From an uncultured Aquimarina sp. (GTDB taxonomy: Bacteria; Bacteroidota; Bacteroidia; Flavobacteriales; Flavobacteriaceae): a stretch of DNA of 64,000 nucleotides. How positions within the stretch are numbered: the stretch's first letter is position 1; each line of letters opens with the position of its first letter. The position numbers and the translations under genes were made by a program. Below are positions 58,252-64,000 of the stretch, one piece after another. Location: positions 1 to 64,000 of the forward strand of contig CANLMN010000006.1 in the NCBI GenBank assembly GCA_947492105.1, read 5' to 3'. Under the pieces are notes generated by a model, which did no database searches, was not told the origin of the DNA, and was given only the letters and a program-made list of their open reading frames with translations.

Positions 58252-59924
58252 GCAAAAAATTCTTCAGCATAAGACTTAATTCTATTTGCCCAAATAGGTC
58301 CTATTTGTGGTACCATTCTCAATTGTCTGTTATCAATATCCATCAATAAATCTTTTATACAATTGATATTTGAATTATCTTTAATAGAATTTGCTCTGTT
58401 AGCAGTAATTGGTAGCAATGTAATATCTTGCTTTACAATGCTTTCGAAAATCGAAGCATCTTTTAACTTTGTACCGCAACTAGAACAAAATTTTGACTCT
58501 TCAGAAATTCTTGGCGTATTACAATTAGGACAAGCTGGTAGAGAAAGTTTAAATGTTGTATCAACTTCCAATTCTGATAATATTCCACTAACAGAATACC
58601 TAGGATAATGGTGGTTAGGTCTATTTGTAAAAGCAGTACAATAATTCTCTATATTTACTCCTCTACTACTGAAAAAAGCATTACGATCTATAATGCCTGA
58701 ATAATGTAATTCATAAAGTTCATATACTCCTTTTTCACCACGATTGCTTATACCTTGATGAGAAACTAAACCTGCATATTGAAAAAAGCCCATGACTTTT
58801 GTTAGTTCAGACGGAACTGGCCGCTGTATAGCAATTATTGCACTTTGCTTTTCTGGACGCCCTCCTTTATTAAAATCCTTATTAATATTAAGGAAACGTT
58901 CATAAACATTTCCTCCAATATCTATAAATTTTTCATACATTGGAAGTTTTATTCTTAATGAATCATAAATCTGATAAGTACGATTGAAATTGTCTTTGAT
59001 TACCCTAAGAACTTCTTTATTCGCAAGCTTAATTTGGGTGTCTGATTTGTAAAATTTAGAAATCATATTAAGTAATGATCTTGGAATACCATAAGCAGCA
59101 AAGCAAAGTAAATTCAAATTATTTTTTGTTTCTAAAAGTTTATTAAATGTATTTTCACCAATTCTTGTTTTTAACAAGGAATGCATAAATTCAAGATACC
59201 CTTCCGAAGTAGGTTTTAACCAAACATCTATTTCTTCGGCATCATGTCCAATATGAAATGAAGAAGAATAATTTGTTACTCCTGGATACACAGCAGCTTT
59301 TGGCGAAATTGTCTTTGTTTTGACCTCTCTAAAAAACTCGAAAAAATCTTGCTGTTGCTCAGAAGAGAAGGCGTGACCAGCATCATCTAACAAAAGAACA
59401 CATCTTGTTAAATTTAATTCTTTGATTATTTTTTCTATTATTTCAATTAATGAAGCTGATGTTAGGGTTTCTGTTTGAATTTCATCTATGCTTCCTAACT
59501 CTAATAATTTGATTATTGATTCAATATTTCGTTTATTATTTAGTGATTTTATTTCAATATTTTCATGGTTATTATTATTCTCTAACGATTCGTATAGTCC
59601 AAAAAGAACTTTATAGAGTAACCACTGATTGAACCAATATGCCGCATTAGTGTTGTTTCTGTATAATGGCTCTAATTTTAAAGAAGATTTATAATTTACA
59701 TAAATAGGTAAAACTTTTGATCTAGAGTTGTTGAGCAATTTTTGGTTTACTTTAAGTAACAATGTTGTCTTGCCACAGCCTCTAGGACCTGTAATTAGCT
59801 TAGCCCCAGCTTGACTGAGCTTTCTTATTATATTTCCTTCCTCATGTAAAGTCGTTGACCATTTTTCAAATGAGTCTTGTGAAAGGTATTCTGCTTGTTC
59901 AGTAAAAACTTCTTCGTTAATCAT
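58248..59924 (-). CDS. P-loop ATPase (ORC/CDC6- or STAND-like) with zinc ribbon and HhH-like tail
   Basis: 558 aa, soluble. Walker A GPRGCGKT (46-53), Walker B CVLLLDDAG (D180, D181), then a helical lid and winged-helix-like region (about 240-410; HxGxEE-like GYLEFMHSLLKTRIG, YGIPRSLLNMISKFY as in ORC/CDC6-type sensor 2). A C4 zinc ribbon follows (C465, C468, C480, C483), then a C-terminal segment VPQIGPIWANRIKSYAEEFF (538-557) resembling a helix-hairpin-helix that could bind nucleic acid. It precedes and overlaps the HEPN-like gene. Probably an NTP-driven sensor or regulator of that partner; the process is unknown. Confidence 0.7.
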   Translation of the reverse strand: MINEEVFTEQAEYLSQDSFEKWSTTLHEEGNIIRKLSQAGAKLITGPRGCGKTTLLLKVNQKLLNNSRSKVLPIYVNYKSSLKLEPLYRNNTNAAYWFNQWLLYKVLFGLYESLENNNNHENIEIKSLNNKRNIESIIKLLELGSIDEIQTETLTSASLIEIIEKIIKELNLTRCVLLLDDAGHAFSSEQQQDFFEFFREVKTKTISPKAAVYPGVTNYSSSFHIGHDAEEIDVWLKPTSEGYLEFMHSLLKTRIGENTFNKLLETKNNLNLLCFAAYGIPRSLLNMISKFYKSDTQIKLANKEVLRVIKDNFNRTYQIYDSLRIKLPMYEKFIDIGGNVYERFLNINKDFNKGGRPEKQSAIIAIQRPVPSELTKVMGFFQYAGLVSHQGISNRGEKGVYELYELHYSGIIDRNAFFSSRGVNIENYCTAFTNRPNHHYPRYSVSGILSELEVDTTFKLSLPACPNCNTPRISEESKFCSSCGTKLKDASIFESIVKQDITLLPITANRANSIKDNSNINCIKDLLMDIDNRQLRMVPQIGPIWANRIKSYAEEFFA

Positions 59925-60211
59925 GAATATTCATCTTTTCGTTTAGACAGGTACTTTCATTACCAATTTATATCATATATTTATTATAAAAGTAATTTTC
60001 AATAAATACTAATAACTCTTAATTTGTAACTACATATGTATTTCATACACCCCACCAAAATAACACTTTCCCCTCAAACAAACCACCCTCCCTCAAAAAA
60101 AACACCCAAAACCACTTACAAATCACTGCGTCCCCTTTGGCTTTATTTATCCATTTGTTATTTCTAACACCATTTAATGCCTTATGTTTGCAGCCAATTA
60201 TATCGATAGAC
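59925..60211. other. 287-bp divergent intergenic region between ATPase and LRR kinase
   Basis: Should hold promoters for both directions. A C-rich, A-rich stretch at 60048-60120 has unusual composition for this window. No clean -33/-7 pair was found. TACTTTTA on the minus strand near 59990 is one base off the -7 consensus. Confidence 0.35.
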
Positions 60212-61504
60212 ATGGTACATACATTAGAAGCCTTAAAATCTGGTGCACTCGTTGGGACAAAACGCTTAAAATTAGCCTGTGGTTTAACTGAATTTCCTGA
60301 AGAGATTTTAAGTCTTGCTGATACTTTAGAGGTATTGGATTTATCGGATAACGCCATGTCTACCCTACCTGATAGCATTTCGCAATTGAAAAAGCTAAAA
60401 ATCATCTTTTTTGCCAAGAACAACTTTACTGTTTTCCCTGCTGTATTGGCAAAATGTCCAACCTTGAGTATGATTGGTTTTAAGTCGAATGCCATTACAA
60501 CCGTACCAGAGCAGGCCTTTCCGCCTTTATTAAGATGGCTTATCCTTACCGACAATAAGATTGAGGTGTTACCAAAAAGTATAGGGCATTGCCATTTACT
60601 TCAAAAATGTGCCTTGGCAGGAAATCGAATTAAAGCGCTCCCAACTGAAATGGCCAACTGTTTAAATTTAGAATTGTTAAGACTCTCTGCGAATGCGCTG
60701 CAATCCATACCTGACTGGCTTTTTGAATTGCCACGTTTATCTTGGGTGGCCTTTGGAGGCAATCCTGCGACCTATACTCCAAAATCAAAGTCCGCTATAA
60801 GCACGTTTGATTGGGACGATTTCGCTATCGACACGTTGTTAGGTGAAGGTGCTTCTGGGTTTATCTCTAAAGCACATTGGATTTCTAAATCAAAAGACGT
60901 TGCCATCAAAATTTTTAAAGGTGCAGTAACAAGCGATGGCTTACCAGAGGACGAAATGAAAGCGTCCATTTTGGCAGGTGCACACCCCAGTTTAATTCCT
61001 GTTTTGGGAAAGATAAGCAAACACCCAGAGGCTAAAAATGGTTTGGTTTTAAAACTTATAGGGACGTCTTTTAAGAACTTAGGCAACCCACCGAGTTTAG
61101 AGAGCTGTACCCGCGATGTTTTTGACGCTACCTCTAGTTTTAGTCATGCTGATATATTGAAAATTGCCAAAAGTATAGCCGCTGTTGCCCAACAATTACA
61201 TCAAAAAGGTATTAACCATGGCGATCTGTACGCGCACAATATATTGGTAGATGCTACTGCAGATTGCCTTTTGGGTGATTTTGGTGCGGCATCGTTTTAT
61301 GATACCAATACACCTATAGCGCATAATATTGAACGTATTGAGGTTAACGCTTATGGCTGTTTATTAGAAGATCTATTGGAACATTCTAATCTGTCTGAAA
61401 CACTTCAACATAAATGGCAGGCGCTCATTGCCAATTGTACTACAAAAACGGTTAGCACACGTCCTTGTTTTTCGGATATTGTAAACACGCTAAAGGCCTT
61501 TTAA
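60212..61504 (+). CDS. Leucine-rich-repeat protein with a Ser/Thr/Tyr-kinase-like domain
   Basis: 430 aa from the ATG at 60212 (a TTG at 60137 would add an unlikely 25-residue leader). Residues about 15-185 are LRRs (LEVLDLSDNAMSTLPDSI, LRWLILTDNKIEVLPKSI, LELLRLSANALQSIPDWL). The kinase domain follows: G-loop GEGASGF (211-217), VAIK lysine K233, catalytic loop HGDLYAHN (D338, N343) and DFG (356-358). The catalytic loop has HGD rather than HRD. All catalytic residues are present. Bacterial LRR-kinases of this size occur in scattered lineages; substrate unknown. It is the only + strand gene in the right-hand 17 kb. Confidence 0.85.
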   Translation: MVHTLEALKSGALVGTKRLKLACGLTEFPEEILSLADTLEVLDLSDNAMSTLPDSISQLKKLKIIFFAKNNFTVFPAVLAKCPTLSMIGFKSNAITTVPEQAFPPLLRWLILTDNKIEVLPKSIGHCHLLQKCALAGNRIKALPTEMANCLNLELLRLSANALQSIPDWLFELPRLSWVAFGGNPATYTPKSKSAISTFDWDDFAIDTLLGEGASGFISKAHWISKSKDVAIKIFKGAVTSDGLPEDEMKASILAGAHPSLIPVLGKISKHPEAKNGLVLKLIGTSFKNLGNPPSLESCTRDVFDATSSFSHADILKIAKSIAAVAQQLHQKGINHGDLYAHNILVDATADCLLGDFGAASFYDTNTPIAHNIERIEVNAYGCLLEDLLEHSNLSETLQHKWQALIANCTTKTVSTRPCFSDIVNTLKAF

Positions 61505-61561
61505 CCAATTAAAGGTACGGCACTTTAGCGCATTTGCTTTATCAGTCTACCCAACAAGGCT

Positions 61562-62989
61562 TTATTTATAACTACTGGCCAATTCTTTTTTGGCTTTTAG
61601 CGCTGCTCTCATGGTTTCAAGAACACTTGTATTGCTGTCATCCGCCGCTATGTTTTTATTCTCTTTAGGGTCTTTTTTCAAATTGTATAGCATCTCTTCT
61701 CCGTTTTCGAACAACGAATACGTGAATTCTTCGGTGACTATAGCATCTGCCTTTTTGAAACGTGCATAGGCATTTGTTCTAAACGCTTGCTTTGGGTTAT
61801 CCAAAACCGATGTAAAACTTTTTCCCATAACGTAATCCGGTACTTTTACGTTAGCCAACTCACAAAGCGTAGGGTAAATATCAACACTTTCTACCAAGGC
61901 TTTGGTCTCTGTACCTTTGGCTTTCCCTGGTACTTTTACAATTAATGGCACTTGTAAGGCTTTATGCAAAGTATTATGCTTGCCCCAAAATTCATGCTCT
62001 CCCAAATGCCATCCGTGGTCACCCCATAATACTACAATCGTGTTTTCTGCCAAACCAAGTACTTCCAATTCTCTAAGTACTTCGCCTACCATTTGATCGA
62101 CGTAACTCACACAGGCATAATAGCCATGACGCATCATTTTATGAAATGCCTCTGTCTTAGGTTTATAGTCTCCAAAACTATAGCTTTTAAACTCACCACT
62201 ACCTCTTAATAAACTGGGTGCATTTTCTGGCAACTCGCGGTTGTCTGCTATCTCAATAGTAGCTCTATCGTACAAATCCCAATATTTCTTAGGCGCATAA
62301 AACGGCATATGAGGGCGAAAGAACCCGCAAGCCATAAAAAAAGATTCCCCAGAGGCTTTAAAACGACGTAAATCACTAATCGTTTTTTGTGCTATTTTAT
62401 AATCTGGATAGCCCGTCTCATCAACGTCTGGCGCTTCGTAAATACGGCCATTACCAGATTTCATCAGTACGTCGTTAGTCGTAGGATCGTAAGCTACACG
62501 ATGCCCTCCTGGAGGCATCCATGGGTTGCGACTCCAACTCGCTTCCTGAACATCTTTGTTGTAGTGAAAAATCTTTCCGTTAGAAATACAGGTATACCCC
62601 GCTTCTTTAAAAACCCCAGGTAATGTTTTGGCATTCGGCACATCCTCTTGGGCTTTTGCTTTATAGTCTATAAAACGGGTTTTGGTAGGTAAAATACCCG
62701 TGAGTAAACTGGCTCTAGAAGCACCACAAACTGGCACATTACAATAAGCGCGATTAAACACCAAGGCTTCTTTTGCAAACTGATCTATGTTTGGCGATTT
62801 TATTTGTGGTGCGCCATAGCATCCTAATTCGGGTCTTAAATCGTCTATAGCAATAAAGAGTACGTTTTTAGGCTTTTGATCTTGGTTTTGACTTTGCTTT
62901 TGAGTAACTACCGCGTTTTCTTTGGGTTTACATGCTACCAAAAGCAGTATTGCACTACCTATACATATTAAAAATTTGTTCATCATCAT
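61562..62989 (-). CDS. S1 sulfatase lipoprotein (iduronate-2-sulfatase-like)
   Basis: 475 aa. Lipobox LLLVAC (C20). Sulfatase fold: NVLFIAIDDLRPELGCYGA (metal Asp pair), PVCGASRASLLTG with C88 as the expected formylglycine (CxAxR), VVLWGDHGWHLGEHEFWGKH as in iduronate-2-sulfatase-like S1_7, and RHGYYACVSYVDQ. It probably removes sulfate from ulvan-derived oligosaccharides, in the periplasm or on the membrane. It starts 2 bp after the stop of the upstream sulfatase, so the two are co-transcribed. Confidence 0.9.
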   Translation of the reverse strand: MMMNKFLICIGSAILLLVACKPKENAVVTQKQSQNQDQKPKNVLFIAIDDLRPELGCYGAPQIKSPNIDQFAKEALVFNRAYCNVPVCGASRASLLTGILPTKTRFIDYKAKAQEDVPNAKTLPGVFKEAGYTCISNGKIFHYNKDVQEASWSRNPWMPPGGHRVAYDPTTNDVLMKSGNGRIYEAPDVDETGYPDYKIAQKTISDLRRFKASGESFFMACGFFRPHMPFYAPKKYWDLYDRATIEIADNRELPENAPSLLRGSGEFKSYSFGDYKPKTEAFHKMMRHGYYACVSYVDQMVGEVLRELEVLGLAENTIVVLWGDHGWHLGEHEFWGKHNTLHKALQVPLIVKVPGKAKGTETKALVESVDIYPTLCELANVKVPDYVMGKSFTSVLDNPKQAFRTNAYARFKKADAIVTEEFTYSLFENGEEMLYNLKKDPKENKNIAADDSNTSVLETMRAALKAKKELASSYK

Positions 62990-62991
62990 TT

Positions 62992-64000
62992 TTACCAGTG
63001 TTTTATAATAGTGTAATCGTCTTCGCTTAGGGTGTTCTTTATAGCATCAGGAATTTTTCGTCTAGGCGTATCTTGATCTAGCTTAAACCCTTTTTTACCT
63101 TTGGCGGTAATTAACGGCATGTTTCCTATGGTGTCATCTAAGAAATCGCCCTGTGCTTTCATCCAAGCAAATAAATCCTTTTTTAAGGTGGCTTTAATCG
63201 CTTGTAGTTTGGGATCGTTTGCTAAGTTTTTTTGTTCAAAAGGATCATTTTGTACATCGTAAAGCACTTCTAAAGGCTCGTTTTTAAATTTAGTAGCGCC
63301 GCGTTTTATAAAATAATCAACATTCGGTTTCCCTGTTAAATTTTTATCTAAAACTTCAATCGAATTAAAATTACGAATGTATTTATAGCGGGTATTACGT
63401 ATCATTCTTGAAGGAAAAACTTCTGAATTCAAGATATTTTGATTCGTTCTTACCCCATAAATGTAGGTATTCACTGGAGCATCTTTACCTTCTAATAAGG
63501 GTAAAAAACTCTTTCCATCCATATCGTCTGTAGACTTGCTTCCTGCTATATTCATAAACGTAGGCAACACATCGGTATAATGTACCAACTGATTTGATGT
63601 TGTTCCTGCTTTTATCACTTTAGGCCATCTTACTACAAAAGGTACTTTTAAGCCTATATCTTTTACGGTAAATTTACCCGAAACCCCATGATCTGCACTG
63701 TAAATAAATAAGGTATTATCATCTAAATAACTATCGACCAATTCCAGTACTTTTTCAATTTGGGTATTATCTTCTTCGATACTTCGGTAATAGCCTGCTT
63801 TCTTTTTTACAAAGGCCTTATCGGTTTTCTTTTTTTCATTAAATGGAAAAAATTTAATATCCGCTGCCTTTGCATTTTTAACGTCAAAATACTTTCCATG
63901 CGGGTATTTTGATGTGATAAACATACAAAATGGCTTTTTTGTAGTTTTAAAATAATGCGCCATACTATCTAATGGAATATAAGCTCTAGGCACATCTTTT
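62992..64000 (-). CDS. S1 sulfatase, partial (runs off the window)
   Basis: At least 336 codons; the reading frame is open to the right edge, so the N-terminus with the formylglycine motif is missing. The visible part includes FCMFITSKYPHGKYFD, YSADHGVSGKFTVKDIGLKVPFVVRWPKVI, LPTFMNIAGSKSTDDMDGKSFLPLL and the usual C-terminal YDVQNDPFEQKNLANDP. The pattern resembles S1_8/heparan N-sulfatase-like enzymes. It forms an operon with the downstream sulfatase. Confidence 0.85.
   Translation of the reverse strand, partial: KDVPRAYIPLDSMAHYFKTTKKPFCMFITSKYPHGKYFDVKNAKAADIKFFPFNEKKKTDKAFVKKKAGYYRSIEEDNTQIEKVLELVDSYLDDNTLFIYSADHGVSGKFTVKDIGLKVPFVVRWPKVIKAGTTSNQLVHYTDVLPTFMNIAGSKSTDDMDGKSFLPLLEGKDAPVNTYIYGVRTNQNILNSEVFPSRMIRNTRYKYIRNFNSIEVLDKNLTGKPNVDYFIKRGATKFKNEPLEVLYDVQNDPFEQKNLANDPKLQAIKATLKKDLFAWMKAQGDFLDDTIGNMPLITAKGKKGFKLDQDTPRRKIPDAIKNTLSEDDYTIIKHW

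Noticed and set aside
60043-60555. 170-codon minus-strand frame over the LRR-kinase start
   Set aside because: Shadow of the LRR region. The kinase frame carries all recognisable motifs.

Overview
The window is AT-rich chromosomal DNA from a marine member of the Bacteroidota, almost certainly a flavobacterium. Evidence for this: C-terminal type IX secretion sorting domains on two secreted proteins, a BshA-type bacillithiol gene, TAnnTTTG-type -7 promoter elements, almost no Shine-Dalgarno sequences, and several families typical of flavobacteria (DUF4294, MCE/amidase/LptD cluster, DUF3857 proteins). I saw no tRNA or rRNA gene, CRISPR array, prophage or intact transposase.

Layout. 0.1-6.4 kb: DUF4294 protein, M42 peptidase and a pair of secreted DUF3857 proteins. 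6.4-8.1 kb: NUDIX hydrolase among nested repeats. 8.1-10.3 kb: a secreted BNR-4 propeller/CBM6 protein that may be a polysaccharide lyase. 11-24 kb: housekeeping and envelope genes (TlpA-like thioredoxin, SIMPL protein, ABC-F ATPase, degenerate thioredoxin, GAF protein, M57-like metalloprotease, ACT protein). 22.9-27.6 kb: an operon with bshA and a NagZ-type GH3/beta-lactamase fusion. 28-29 kb: a GH5 enzyme. 30.6-39.1 kb: an envelope and redox block (two Fe-S proteins, HAD-like protein, MCE protein, cell-wall amidase, divergent lptD). 39-47 kb: a secreted NHL/LRR protein, small lipoprotein, DbpA-like helicase, glycosyltransferase, DUF808 membrane protein and EF-hand protein.

47.4-64 kb is part of a carbohydrate-degradation locus that resembles ulvan utilisation loci. 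It has a sulfatase fused to a GH78 alpha-L-rhamnosidase, two tandem heparinase II/III-fold lyases and two more S1 sulfatases; the last one runs off the right edge. No SusC/SusD pair lies in the window. The locus is interrupted by a non-catabolic island (about 57.2-61.5 kb): a P-loop ATPase with a zinc ribbon and a C-terminal HhH-like segment, a translationally coupled partner with a HEPN-like RxxxxH motif, a possible 56-codon ORF, and a divergently oriented LRR-protein kinase. The ATPase/HEPN pair is the best candidate for an undescribed system, possibly defence or toxin-antitoxin.

The second unusual feature is a set of at least 17 intergenic MITE-like repeats of about 150-161 bp in three families. 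They share TACCA...TGGTA ends and a CCATAG-n6-CTATG-like core, and several are flanked by exact TTA or TAA duplications. One is nested inside another. Many sit between a stop codon and the gene's terminator hairpin.
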